A stretch of 64,000 nt of DNA from Sycon ciliatum. Taxonomy: Eukaryota > Porifera > Calcarea > Leucosolenida > Sycettidae. Location of the stretch: assembly GCF_964019385.1 (NCBI RefSeq), contig NC_088643.1:8825660-8889659 (forward strand), written 5' to 3'. The translations under genes were made by a program, and so were the position numbers. Below, one piece after another: positions 46,901 through 56,890 of this stretch (position 1 is the first letter of the stretch; every line of letters starts with the position of its first letter). The notes under the pieces are model-generated. The model was not told the DNA's origin. It did no database searches and saw only the letters and a program-made list of their open reading frames with translations.

Positions 46901-49413
46901 ATACAATTGAGATCCAGCAGCGAGGCGGGTTTACGATCCGCAACTGGATTAGCAACTGTAGCGAAGTGATGATGAGTGTGCCAGCTGATATGAGAACAGC
47001 TGGAGTCGTTGACCTCAGCTCACAACTGCCTGTGGAGCGCATGCTGGGTCTTCGGTGGGACCCGAACAGTGACCAGTTCCTGTTTCAACTCAACGTGACA
47101 CGCCGAGAGCAGCTGTCTGCCGCGCATCCCACCAAGCGATCCCTACTCAGCATCGTCATGTCAGTTTTCGACCCGCTAGGCTTCCTGGCTGCGTTTGTCA
47201 TTGCCGCACGGATACTCCTCCAGGACATCTGGTTGAGCGGCATCGGTTGGGATGATGAGATTCCACCCGAGCTGCTATCGCGCTGGCAGATTTGGTGTGG
47301 ACAGCTGCTGGAGATCAGCAAGTTCAGAATCTCACGTGCGTACTCCTGTTTCACGTCGTCCGCTACTGACTTGTCTCTACATGTGTTCTGCGATGCCAGC
47401 AGTAAAGCGTTTGCGGCAGTGGCGTACCTGAGAGTGGAGCACGCAGATGACGTCGAGTGCACCTTGGTTGCCGCCAAGACTAGAGTAGCCCCGCTGAAAC
47501 CAACATCCATTCCACGTCTGGAGCTCCAAGCTGCAGTGCTTGGCTGTCGACTCGCCCAGATGTTAGCTCAAGAGCATGGGCTTAAGTGGCACAGCACCTG
47601 TTTCTGGTCAGCCTCCAGAACCGTTCTCCAATGGATCAAGTCAGATGCGCGACAGTTCAAGCCGTTTGTCGCTCACCGAGTAGCTGAGATCTGCGACGCC
47701 AGTGAGGCCAGCAGTTGGCACTGGGTACCAACACTGCTGAATGTTGCAGATGATGCATCTCGTGGTATCTCCATGCACGAGCTGAGCTGCGGCCGATGGA
47801 AGTCTGGTCCGGAATTTCTAATGCAGTCACGGGAAGCGTGGCCAGCTGCACCCGCAACGTCGGATGAGTGCATCGACACGACCGAAGTGAAGAAGGAGTT
47901 TGTTGCGGCGACAACATCCCCGCCAAGGCCCCAGCAAATTGCCGAAGCGCTGCCTGACGTCAACCGATTCTCGTCATGGAAACGTCTCATCTGCACAACC
48001 GCGTATGTTGCCAGGTTCATCGCAAACACACGGGCCAGAGTTCGCGGCCAAACTGTCGGATCAACTGCGGCCATCTCAGCCAAGGAAATGGATGCGGCCG
48101 AGCAGCTCTGGATGCAATCTGTGCAGGCAGAGTGTTTTGCCGAAGAAGTGGCTTTGTTGAGCGATGGCCAGCCTGTCAGCACCAGCAGTCGTCTACGACA
48201 GCTAGCACCAGCCATTGATGAGGACGGGATCCTGCGGGTTCAGGGTCGCCTCACACATGCGACGGAAATGGCGTACAGTGCGAAACATCCGGCTATCCTG
48301 TGTCCGAAGCATAGGTACACACAGCTCCTAGTCCACGAATACCATCTGCGTTCTGGCCATCATGGACACGAGAGGACATTGAATGAGCTTCGCCAGCAGT
48401 ACTGGGTGACGACAGGTCGAGCAGCTGTGAAGCGAGCATGGTCTGAGTGTCAATACTGCAAGAACCAACGAGCCAATCCCAAGCCACCTGTAATGGGAAA
48501 TCTACCTGTCCAGCGCTTGACCCCGTTCCTGCGACCATTCACGTTCACCGGGCTGGACTATTTCGGGCCGTTGCACATCAAGATCGGGAGGCGCCGCGAA
48601 CTACGCTACGGTGCGTTGTTCACATGTCTGAGTACCCGCGCTGTACATTTGGAAGTGGCTCACTCTCTCATGGCAATCAGGCGAATGTGCGCCCGGCGAG
48701 GTTGCCCCCAAGAAATCCACTCGGATAATGGAACCAATTTCCGAGGAGCTGACAGGGAGCTGAAGGCGGCATTGGAAGATTTCCGCCAAGACCGACTAGC
48801 CGCTGAGTGTTCCAGTAAGGGCATCTCATGGCACTTCAACCCGCCACTTGCTCCCCACATGGGTGGAAGCTGGGAGCGCCTCGTCAGAGCAGTGAAGATC
48901 GCTATGAAATCCGTCATGAAGGAGCGTGTCGTGACAGAAGAAGTACTAGCCACAGTCTTCGCTGAAGCCGAGCAACTCGTGAATAGTCGGCCGCTGACTC
49001 ACGTCTCAGTAGATCCTGATGATGAAGAGTCCCTCACACCCAACCACTTCCTCATTGGGTCCAGTAGTGCAACTGGTCGGCCAGGCGTGTTTGTAGATGC
49101 TGATTTGAGCCTGAGGAAGCACTGGCGGATTGCACAGAAGATCACCGACGAATTCTGGAAGAGGTGGATCTTGGAATACCGGCCAGAACTCACCAGGCGG
49201 AGGAAGTGGCAGGACGGCACACCGTCACTGGCTGTAGGTGATGTCGTGGTGATCGTCGACAGCAACCAGCCACGAGGGCAGTGGCCTCGGGGCCGACTAG
49301 AGGCTGTACACCCGGGCAGTGATGGCGTTGTGCGGGTGGCAGATGTGCGCACCAAGTCTGGACTGTACCGGCGCTCAGTCGTTAAGCTTGCCAAGCTGGA
49401 CGTGCTGCGCTAA
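43966..49413 (+). CDS. BEL/Pao gag-pol polyprotein with integrase deletion
   Basis: An 1815-residue single ORF 50 bp after the primer-binding site. Order: basic, Ser-rich, coiled-coil-like N terminus (1-110); DUF1759-type gag region (about 216-360); Cys/His zinc motifs (430-490, including CFSCLASGHATRKC); aspartic protease-like DUF1758 region with LLDEAS (Asp543); reverse transcriptase with Asp882 and the YMDD box (Asp961-Asp962); RNase H/Peptidase_A17 region (about 1130-1255); integrase HHCC region; D-D-E residues Asp1531, Asp1587 and Glu1637; and a C-terminal domain. Two defects: the expected RNase H Asp in FWSxSRT is Ala1216, and six integrase residues are missing at 48668/48669 relative to the upstream partial copy. 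The frame is open, but the product is probably not fully active. Confidence 0.93.
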   Translation: MMLRNRRGKGETDMADVAEQAAELELPASPASLASSMRSSSSVKRQKAEANLEMARRLMAIEEADAQERLDRQRRLLQLELEARHAQIDSTSSSRSRRSSRPASSAPTQHLRPLLASSTTRSAASLISSGQENKVEVSSSQPRLETVCKLPGKSALTATRHWVETQKPVTAHATFAAGTTATKPAKESPEAGGLHPAQAAYGMQKFLIRQTVGRDLPAFSGDSEEWPIFASTHQRTSDECGFSPSENVIRLQRCLKGPAKAAVGAMLTVPENLPTVLQVLESRFGRPDAVIAAMIGKAKAIGQVKPGDFDSLINLSTAVTTLVTTMEHLRSEGHMYNPQLRQELVGRLPTSLRLQWGEVLVRQGSHDISLRVFSLWLADKAEAAVRVVDLPGTRTDKTQRVYSHQEVSTVHSTAAAMAPASATSKTQSACLCCKQVQHALSKCSTFTKLGQKARFELVKRHRLCFSCLASGHATRKCGSRKQCSEPDCKYHHHVLLHKGKAAEKPVDTCGHTGIPGATRVLLRVLPVTVSGPKGCVETLALLDEASTVTLMDKALADDIGAVGQSDPLHMAWTNSTTHTDNSSCRVSVLVNGSDGTQHQMDDVRTAKDLKLHSQSIDGRGLANRWPHLDDSRGASYPAVQPRMLIGQDNGHLTVAREVVEGPPNAPMLTRTLLGWVVHGRIGARTHQDQLEPEAIYHIWQPESDLHQLVKESFTIENFGVVPSASAGKPKAMIRAESILNDTTVRVGDRYETGLLWKSDQPKLPSSQDMAFNRLMGIERKMAKSPEFAAEYAQKIDEYVQKGYARKLTPAEAAEQTAHTWYLPHFAVFNPNKPGKLRFVFDAAAKARGMSLNDALLPGPDLLNQLVGVLMKFRQRAIAFAADIKEMFHQVRIRLEDQPAQRFLWRQPGETGPPDTYVMEVMIFGAVSSPCSAQFTMRRNAEEHREEFAAVAAACEENYYMDDYLDSVDTTDQAVQRVADTIEIQQRGGFTIRNWISNCSEVMMSVPADMRTAGVVDLSSQLPVERMLGLRWDPNSDQFLFQLNVTRREQLSAAHPTKRSLLSIVMSVFDPLGFLAAFVIAARILLQDIWLSGIGWDDEIPPELLSRWQIWCGQLLEISKFRISRAYSCFTSSATDLSLHVFCDASSKAFAAVAYLRVEHADDVECTLVAAKTRVAPLKPTSIPRLELQAAVLGCRLAQMLAQEHGLKWHSTCFWSASRTVLQWIKSDARQFKPFVAHRVAEICDASEASSWHWVPTLLNVADDASRGISMHELSCGRWKSGPEFLMQSREAWPAAPATSDECIDTTEVKKEFVAATTSPPRPQQIAEALPDVNRFSSWKRLICTTAYVARFIANTRARVRGQTVGSTAAISAKEMDAAEQLWMQSVQAECFAEEVALLSDGQPVSTSSRLRQLAPAIDEDGILRVQGRLTHATEMAYSAKHPAILCPKHRYTQLLVHEYHLRSGHHGHERTLNELRQQYWVTTGRAAVKRAWSECQYCKNQRANPKPPVMGNLPVQRLTPFLRPFTFTGLDYFGPLHIKIGRRRELRYGALFTCLSTRAVHLEVAHSLMAIRRMCARRGCPQEIHSDNGTNFRGADRELKAALEDFRQDRLAAECSSKGISWHFNPPLAPHMGGSWERLVRAVKIAMKSVMKERVVTEEVLATVFAEAEQLVNSRPLTHVSVDPDDEESLTPNHFLIGSSSATGRPGVFVDADLSLRKHWRIAQKITDEFWKRWILEYRPELTRRRKWQDGTPSLAVGDVVVIVDSNQPRGQWPRGRLEAVHPGSDGVVRVADVRTKSGLYRRSVVKLAKLDVLR

Positions 49414-49455
49414 CTTTGTTTGTGACTTGTAACAGGTCATCGGTTCCCTGTTACC

Positions 49456-49474
49456 AGGGGGGGGGGGGGGAGAA
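49456..49474 (+). promoter_or_regulatory. Polypurine tract of the full BEL/Pao copy
   Basis: Fourteen G (49457-49470) then AGAA directly before the right LTR. One G shorter than the upstream copy, consistent with homopolymer slippage or a sequencing difference. Confidence 0.8.
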
Positions 49475-50104
49475 TGTTACAGACCCTTGCACATGAATTC
49501 ACAATTATTGTATTTGCTCGTTCGAATTTATTTGTATTTTGTCTCTCTCACCTTTCACTATTCCTGAGTTGATCACGTACCTGCGTGCTCCACTCTGCTG
49601 CAGTTAGAGGCAGCTACTCTACATGCAGTCGAGTCGATTCTATTGTGTATCTGCATGTCTCCTTGACGATATCTGTCCAGCTCTAAATAATTAGAATTAA
49701 ATTCCTTCACTCTTCTCTCTCTCGCTTCTTCTCTTCAATTTATTTATTTTCGCTTCTCTCAGTTATTTTTGTTTTGTTTGTACTTTGTACGCTATCGCTC
49801 TATCTGCATGACGCGATGCAGTTTATGTATGTCGTCACCATGGTCACTCCTTGGGGCGCCGTGCCTGCACCTTTGGGGCGCAGTGCACCGGATGTGCAGT
49901 GACCTCTACGATGTACGCCAGAGCTAGGCATCTTTTTGGCTGCATGTTTCCTTTTGCGCGGCCAGCTTTTCTGCTTGAGGCTACATGTATGCGTGTCACG
50001 CTTTGCTTTTCAGAACTCTTTGAGATTCAGTTTTATTCCACTTTGTAAAGAACAAGTAATGGTTCGAAGGAAATCTTGTCTACCATGGCCACAGGGCCGC
50101 AACA
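49475..50104 (+). repeat. BEL/Pao LTR, right
   Basis: 630 bp, the same length as the left LTR, and no difference found by reading the two side by side. It ends GCAACA at 50104, followed at once by AGCCAGATGAG of the minisatellite. Confidence 0.95.
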
Positions 50105-52480
50105 AGCCAGATGAGCCAGATGAGCCAGATGAGCCAGATAGATGAGCCAGATGAGCCAGATGAGCCAGATGAGCCAGATGAGCCAGATAGATGAGCCAGA
50201 TGAGCCAGATGAGCCAGATGAGCCAGCCAGATGAGCCAGATGAGCCAGATGAGCCAGATGAGCCAGATGAGCCAGATGAGCCAGATGAGCCAGATGAGCC
50301 AGATGAGCCAGATGAGCCAGATGAGCCAGATGAGCCAGATGAGCCAGATGAGCCAGATGAGCCAGATGAGCCAGATGAGCCAGATGAGCCAGATAGATGA
50401 GCCAGATGAGCCAGATGAGCCAGATGAGCCAGATGAGCCAGATGAGCCAGATGAGCCAGATGAGCCAGATGAGCCAGATGAGCCAGATTAGCCAGATGAG
50501 CCAGATGAGCCAGATGAGCCAGATGAGCCAGATGAGCCAGATGAGCCAGATGAGCCAGATGAGCCAGATAGATGAGCCAGATGAGCCAGATGAGCCAGAT
50601 GAGCCAGATGAGCCAGATGAGCCAGATGAGCCAGATGGGCCAGATGAGCCAGATAGATGAGCCAGATGAGCCAGATGAGCCAGATGAGCCAGATGAGCCA
50701 GATGAGCCAGATGAGCCAGATGAGCCAGATGAGCCAGATGAGCCAGATGAGCCAGATGAGCCAGATGAGCCAGATGAGCCAGATGAGCCAGATGAGCCAG
50801 ATGAGCCAGATGAGCCAGATGAGCCAGATGAGCCAGATGAGCCAGATGGGCCAGATGAGCCAGATAGATGAGCCAGATGAGCCAGATGAGCCAGATGAGC
50901 CAGATGAGCCAGATGAGCCAGATAGATGAGCCAGATGAGCCAGATGAGCCAGATGAGCCAGATGAGCCAGATGAGCCAGATGAGCCAGATGAGCCAGATG
51001 AGCCAGATGAGCCAGATGAGCCAGATGAGCCAGATGAGCCAGATAGATGAGCCAGATGAGCCAGATGAGCCAGATAGATGAGCCAGATGAGCCAGATGAG
51101 CCAGATGAGCCAGATGAGCCAGATGAGCCAGATGAGCCAGATGAGCCAGATGAGCCAGATGAGCCAGATGAGCCAGATGAGCCAGATGAGCCAGATGAGC
51201 CAGATGAGCCAGATGAGCCAGATGAGCCAGATGAGCCAGATGAGCCAGATAGATGAGCCAGATGAGCCAGATGAGCCAGATGAGCCAGATGAGCCAGATG
51301 AGCCAGATGAGCCAGATGAGCCAGATAGATGAGCCAGATGAGCCAGATGAGCCAGATGAGCCAGATGAGCCAGATAGATGAGCCAGATGAGCCAGATGAG
51401 CCAGATGAGCCAGATGAGCCAGATGAGCAAGATGAGCCAGATGAGCCAGATGGGCCAGATGAGCCAGATAGATGAGCCAGATGAGCCAGATGAGCCAGAT
51501 GAGCCAGATGAGCCAGATGAGCCAGATGAGCCAGATGAGCCAGATAGATGAGCCAGATGAGCCAGATGAGCCAGATGAGCCAGATGAGCCAGATGAGCCA
51601 GATGAGCCAGATGAGCCAGATGAGCCAGATGAGCCAGATGAGCCAGATGAGCCAGATGAGCCAGATGAGCCAGATGAGCCAGATGAGCCAGATGAGCCAG
51701 ATGAGCCAGATGAGCCAGATGAGCCAGATGAGCCAGATGAGCCAGATGAGCCAGATGAGCCAGATGAGCCAGATGAGCCAGATGGGCCAGATGAGCCAGA
51801 TAGATGAGCCAGATGAGCCAGATGAGCCAGATGAGCCAGATGAGCCAGATGAGCCAGATGAGCCAGATGAGCCAGATGAGCCAGATGAGCCAGATGAGCC
51901 AGATGAGCCAGATAGATGAGCCAGATGAGCCAGATGAGCCAGATGAGCCAGATGAGCCAGATGAGCCAGATGAGCCAGATGAGCCAGATGAGCCAGATGA
52001 GCCAGATGAGCCAGATGAGCCAGATAGATGAGCCAGATGAGCCAGATGAGCCAGATGAGCCAGATGAGCCAGATGAGCCAGATGAGCCAGATGAGCCAGA
52101 TGAGCCAGATGAGCCAGATGAGCCAGATGAGCCAGATGAGCCAGATGAGCCAGATGAGCCAGATGAGCCAGATGAGCCAGATGATCCAGATGAGCCAGAT
52201 AGATGAGCCAGATGAGCCAGATGAGCCAGATGAGCCAGATGAGCCAGATGAGCCAGATGAGCCAGATGAGCCAGATGAGCCAGATGAGCCAGATGAGCCA
52301 GATGAGCCAGATGAGCCAGATGAGCCAGATGAGCCAGATAGATGAGCCAGATGAGCCAGATGAGCCAGATGAGCCACATGAGCCAGATAGATGAGCCAGA
52401 TGAGCCAGATGAGCCAGATGAGCCAGATGAGCCAGATGAGCCAGATGAGCCAGATGAGCTAGACGAGCCAGATGAGCCAG

Positions 52481-52554
52481 ATAATAATAATAATAATAAT
52501 CTTTATTAGGATGACCCAGAGGCCTGTCGCCTATCAAGGGGTTCACCGCTTTTA
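52481..52554 (-). mobile_element. 3' fragment of a second non-LTR element, copy 1
   Basis: Read on the minus strand, about 53 bp of unique sequence ends CCTAATAAAG followed by an ATT-repeat tail, the usual look of a severely 5'-truncated non-LTR retrotransposon or dependent SINE. Its sequence is not the 3' end of the LINE at 11375-16120. It is flanked by GAGCTAGACGAGCC on the left and AGATAGATGAGCC on the right. Confidence 0.75.
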
Positions 52555-53621
52555 GATAGATGAGCCAGATGAGCCAGATGAGCCAGATGAGCCAGATAGA
52601 TGAGCCAGATGAGCCAGATGAGCCAGATGAGCCAGATGAGCCAGATGAGCCAGATGAGCCAGATGAGCCAGATGAGCCAGATGAGCCAGATGAGCCAGAT
52701 AGATGAGCCAGATGAGCCAGATGAGCCAGATGAGCCAGATGAGCCAGATGAGCCAGATGAGCCAGATGAGCCAGATGAGCCAGATGAGCCAGATGAGCCA
52801 GATGAGCCAGATGAGCCAGATGAGCCAGATGAGCCAGATGAGCCAGATGAGCCAGATGAGCCAGATGAGCCAGATGAGCCAGATAGATGAGCCAGATGAG
52901 CCAGATGAGCCAGATGAGCCAGATGAGCCAGATGAGCCAGATGAGCCAGATGAGCCAGATAGATGAGCCAGATGAGCCAGATGAGCCAGATGAGCCAGAT
53001 GAGCCAGATGAGCCAGATGAGCCAGATGAGCCAGATGAGCCAGATAGATGAGCCAGATGAGCCAGATGAGCCAGATGAGCCAGATGAGCCAGATGAGCCA
53101 GATGAGCCAGATGAGCCAGATGAGCCAGATGAGCCAGATGAGCCAGATGGGCCAGATGAGCCAGATAGATGAGCCAGATGAGCCAGATGAGCCAGATGAG
53201 CCAGATGAGCCAGATGAGCCAGATGAGCCAGATGAGCCAGATGAGCCAGATGAGCCAGATGAGCCAGATGAGCCAGATGAGCCAGATGAGCCAGATGAGC
53301 CAGATAGATGAGCCAGATGAGCCAGATGAGCCAGATGAGCCAGATGAGCCAGATGAGCCAGATGAGCCAGATGAGCCAGATGAGCCAGATGAGCCAGATG
53401 AGCCAGATGAGCCAGATGAGCCAGATGAGCCAGATGAGCCAGATGAGCCAGATGAGCCAGATAGATGAGCCAGATGAGCCAGATGAGCCACATGAACCAC
53501 ATGAGCCAGATAGATGAGCCAGATGAGCCAGATGAGCCAGATGAGCCAGATGAGCCAGATGAGCCAGATGAGCCAGATGAGCCAGATGAGCCAGATGAGC
53601 TAGACGAGCCAGATGAGCCAG

Positions 53622-53697
53622 ATAATAATAATAATAATAATAATCTTTATTAGGATGACCCAGAGGCCTGTCGCCTATCAAGGGGTTCACCGCTTTT
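53622..53697 (-). mobile_element. 3' fragment of a second non-LTR element, copy 2
   Basis: Same unique sequence and same flanking variants as at 52481-52554, with one more ATT unit in the tail. The shift is 1141 bp before the tail and 1144 bp after it. The shared flanks show that it arose by duplication of array plus insert, not by a second insertion. Confidence 0.8.
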
Positions 53698-54370
53698 AGA
53701 TAGATGAGCCAGATGAGCCAGATGAGCCAGATGAGCCAGATAGATGAGCCAGATGAGCCAGATGAGCCAGATGAGCCAGATGAGCCAGATGAGCCAGATG
53801 AGCCAGATGAGCCAGATGAGCCAGATGAGCCAGATGAGCCAGATGAGCCAGATAGATGAGCCAGATGAGCCAGATGAGCCAGATGAGCCAGATGAGCCAG
53901 ATGAGCCAGATGAGCCAGATGAGCCAGATGAGCCAGATGAGCCAGATGAGCCAGATGAGCCAGATGAGCCAGATGAGCCAGATGAGCCAGATGAGCCAGA
54001 TGAGCCAGATGAGCCAGATGAGCCAGATGAGCCAGATGAGCCAGATGAGCCAGATGAGCCAGATAGATGAGCCAGATGAGCCAGATGAGCCAGATGAGCC
54101 AGATGAGCCAGATGAGCCAGATGAGCCAGATGAGCCAGATGAGCCAGATGAGCCAGATGAGCCAGATGAGCCAGATGAGCCAGATGAGCCAGATAGATGA
54201 GCCAGATGAGCCAGATGAGCCAGATGAGCCAGATGAGCCAGATGAGCCAGATAGATGAGCCAGATGAGCCAGATGAGCCAGATGAGCCAGATGAGCCAGA
54301 TGAGCCAGATGAGCCAGATGAGCCAGAAATATGAGCCAGATGAGCCAGATGAGCCAGATGAGCCAGATGC

Positions 54371-54480
54371 AAGGAATTACGGTAAGTTTGAGAATGTTGG
54401 TAATTTTGGTACGTTAGCTGTACGCTGTGTGGTCGATTGGCGCGACCGTTGACAAACGGACCAGTGACCATGGTGACGAG
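54371..54480. other. Unique boundary sequence, repeated inverted at the right window edge
   Basis: About 110 bp of non-repeat sequence between the 9-bp array and the GAGCCAGAG-type repeats. It contains a small hairpin, CCGTT-GACA-AACGG, at 54446-54459. The part from 54418 onward reappears as reverse complement at 63940-64000 with a few differences, marking it as the outer end of an inverted arm. No gene is evident. Confidence 0.8.
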
Positions 54481-54757
54481 CAGAGGAGCCAGAGGAGCCC
54501 GGCAGAGGAGCCAGAGAAGCCCGGCAGAGGAGCCAGACGAGCCCGAGGAGCTCGGCACAGGAGCCATAGGAGCCCAGCAGAAAAGCCAGAGGAGCCAGAT
54601 GAGCCAGACTCAGCTGCCGGAGGAGCCAAATGAGCCAGACTCAGCTGCCAGAGGAGCCCGAGGAGCCACAGGAGCCAGAAGAGCCAGAGGAGCCAGAGGA
54701 GTCAGAAGAACCAGAGGAGCCTGAGGAGAAGAGCCAGAGGAGCCAGAGGAGCCAGAG

Positions 54758-54865
54758 GATTTCTTGGTCGATTTTGACAACCAATACGTCGTTGCTTTTC
54801 CTTTTTCACTGGCTCACCTTTCTCTGCTTCCGAAATGCGATGCCGTCCACCTGGAAAGCCTTGAG
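54758..54865 (+). repeat. 108-bp module, copy 1
   Basis: Non-repetitive block between GAGCCAGAG units, beginning GATTTCTTGGTCGATTTTGA and ending TGGAAAGCCTTGAG. In frame with the surrounding Glu-Pro repeats it reads FLVDFDNQYVV... to ...CDAVHLESL without a stop. Other copies lie at 55097-55202 and, inverted, in the right arm. Function unknown. Confidence 0.85.
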
Positions 54866-55096
54866 GAGCCAGAGGAGCCAAAGGAGCCAGAAGAACCAGA
54901 GGAGCTAGAGGAGCCTGAGGAGCCAGACCCAGCTGCCAGAGGAGCCAGATGAGCCAGACTCAGCTGCCGGAGGAGCCAAATGAGCCAGACTCCGCTGCCA
55001 GAGCAGCCAGAGGAGCCAGAGGACTCCGGAGAGGAGCCAGAGGAGCCAGAAGAGCCAGAAGAGCCAGAGGAGCCAGAGGAGCCAGAGGAGCCAGAG

Positions 55097-55202
55097 GATT
55101 TCTTGGTCGATTTAGACAACCAATACGTCGTTGTTTTTCATTTTTCACTGGCTATCCTTTCTCCGCTTCCGAATTGCGATGCGGTCCACCTGGAAAGCCT
55201 TG
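55097..55202 (+). repeat. 108-bp module, copy 2
   Basis: Second copy in the left arm, differing from copy 1 by scattered substitutions. It is open in the same relative frame and directly precedes the GC-rich 14-bp array. Confidence 0.85.
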
Positions 55203-56890
55203 GGGAGCGGAGCCGCCAGCGGGGAGCCATCAGCGCGGAGCCGCCAGCGCGGAGCCGCCAGCGCGGAGCCTCCAGCAAAGAGCCGCAAGCGCGGAGCCGC
55301 CAGCGAGTAGCCGCCAGCGCGGAGCCGCCTGCGCGGAGGTGCCGGCGCGGAGCCGCCGGGCGGAGCCGCCAGCGCGGGGCCGCCAGCGCAGAGCCGCCAG
55401 AGCGTAGTCGCCAGCGCGGAGCCGCCAGCGCGGAGCCGCCAGCGCGGAGCCGACAGCGCGGAGCCGCCAGCGCGGAGCCGCCAACGCGGAGCCGCCAGCG
55501 CGGAGCCGCCAGCGCGGAGCCGCCAGAGGGGAGGCACCGGCGCGGAGCCGCCGGCGCGGGGCCGCAAGCGCAGAGCCGCCAGAGTGTAGCCGCCATCGCG
55601 GAGCCGCCAGCGAGCCGCCAGCGCGGAACCGCCAGCGCGGAGCCGCCAGCGCGGAGCCGCCAGCACGGAGACGCCAGCGAGCCGCCAGCGCGGAGCTGCC
55701 AGAGCGGAGCCGCCAGCGCGGGGACGGCAGGGCGGAGCCTCCACAGCGGAGCCGCCAGCGAGGAGCCGCCAGAGCGGAACCGCCAGCGAGGAGCCGCCAG
55801 CGCTGAGCCGCCGGCGGCTCCGCGCAGAGCGGAGCCGCCGGAGCAGAGCCACCAGGGCGGAGCCGCCAGGGCGGAGCCGCTATCGCGGAGCCTCCAGAGC
55901 GAAGCCGCCAGTGGGGAGCCCTCAGCGCGGAGCCGCCAGCGCGGAGCAGCCGGCGCGGAGCCGCCAGCGCGGAGCCGCCAGCGAGGAGCCGCCAGCGCGA
56001 AGCCGCCAGCGCGGGGCCGCCAACGCGGAGCCGCCAACGCGGAGCCGCCAGCGCGGAGCCGCTAGCGCGGAGCCGCCAGCGCGGAGCCGCCAGCTCCGAG
56101 CCGCGAGAGCGGAGCCGCCAGCGAGGAGCCGCCAGAGCGGAACCGCCAGCGAGCAGCCCCCAGCGCTGAGCCGCCAGCGCGGAGCCGCCAGCGCTGAGCC
56201 GCCAGCGCTGAGCCGCCAGCGCGGAGCTGCCAGCGAGGAGCCGCCAGAGTGTAGCCGCCAGCGCGGAGCCTCCAGCGCGGAGCCGCCAGCGCGGAGCCAC
56301 CAGTGCGGAGCCGCCAGCGCGGAGCCGCCAGCGAGCCGCAAGAGCGGAGCCGCCAGCGCGGAGAGTGCGGACGCGCCAGCGCGGAACCGCCAGCGAAGAG
56401 CCTCCAGAGCGGAGCCGTCAGCGCGGAACCGCCAGCGCGGAGCCACCAGCGCGGAGCCGCCAGCGAGCCATCAGCGCGGAGCCGCCAGCAAGCCACCAGG
56501 GCGGAGGCGCCAGCGCAGAGCCGCCGGCGGGGAGCCGCCAGCAGGGAGCCGCCAGCGCAGAGCCGCCAGCGCCGAGCCTCCAGCGCGAAGCCGTCTGCGC
56601 GGGGCCGCCAGCGCGGAGCCGCCAGCGAGCCGACGGCGCGAAGCCGCCAGCGGGGAGCCGCCAGCGCGGAGCCGCCAGCGAGGAGCCGCCAGCGCGGAGC
56701 CTCCAGCGCGGAGCCGCCAGCCTGGAGCCCCCAGCGCGGAGCCGTTGGCGCTGAGCCGCCGGCGCGCGGAGCCGCAAGCGGGAGCCACCAGCTCGGAGCC
56801 GCCAGAGCGGAGCCGCGTGCGCGGAGCCGCCAGCGTTGTTCCGCAAGCGATTGGAGCCACCATCGTGGAGCCCCAGCGCGGAGCCGCCAG
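55203..56890 (+). repeat. 14-bp GC-rich array, plus orientation
   Basis: About 120 units of GAGCCGCCAGCGCG and close variants, each with about three CpG sites. The 14-bp period cycles through all frames, so the Arg/Ala/Pro-rich open frames across it carry no coding signal. A single flipped unit creates a perfect 16-bp palindrome at 55805-55820. The array ends where the orientation reverses near 56890. Confidence 0.9.

Larger units (their letters stand above)
43270..50104 (+). mobile_element. Full-length BEL/Pao LTR retrotransposon
   Basis: 6835 bp bounded by two 630-bp LTRs that match throughout by eye, with a primer-binding site, a single gag-pol ORF and a polypurine tract in the standard order. 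The matching LTRs indicate recent insertion or recent gene conversion. The right LTR ends exactly at its canonical CA and is followed directly by the 9-bp array. The left flank is another BEL/Pao fragment, not array, so no target-site duplication can be verified. Confidence 0.95.
50105..54370. repeat. 9-bp minisatellite array, block C
   Basis: ATGAGCCAG array with frequent GATAGATG interruptions every 60-250 bp and scattered GATGGGCC variants. It carries two LINE 3' fragments and is bounded on the right by unique sequence at about 54371. Interruptions are denser than in block B and there is no long perfect tract. Confidence 0.96.
54481..55202 (+). repeat. Left outer arm: GAGCCAGAG-type repeats with two 108-bp modules
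   Basis: Degenerate 9-bp units of the form GAGCCAGAG, CAGCTGCC-containing units and GCCCGGCAGAG units, enclosing modules at 54758-54865 and 55097-55202. The reverse complement of this composition forms the right end of the window. Glu-Pro-Glu reading is possible but is broken by frame changes. Confidence 0.85.

Noticed and set aside
47673-48215. Minus-strand open frames inside BEL/Pao pol and inside the LINE ORFs
   Set aside because: Shadow frames of well-supported pol and LINE coding sequence, with no family resemblance.
54371-54400. Exon end with splice donor (GGTAAGT near 54380)
   Set aside because: An isolated match to the donor consensus with no coding sequence or acceptor partner nearby.
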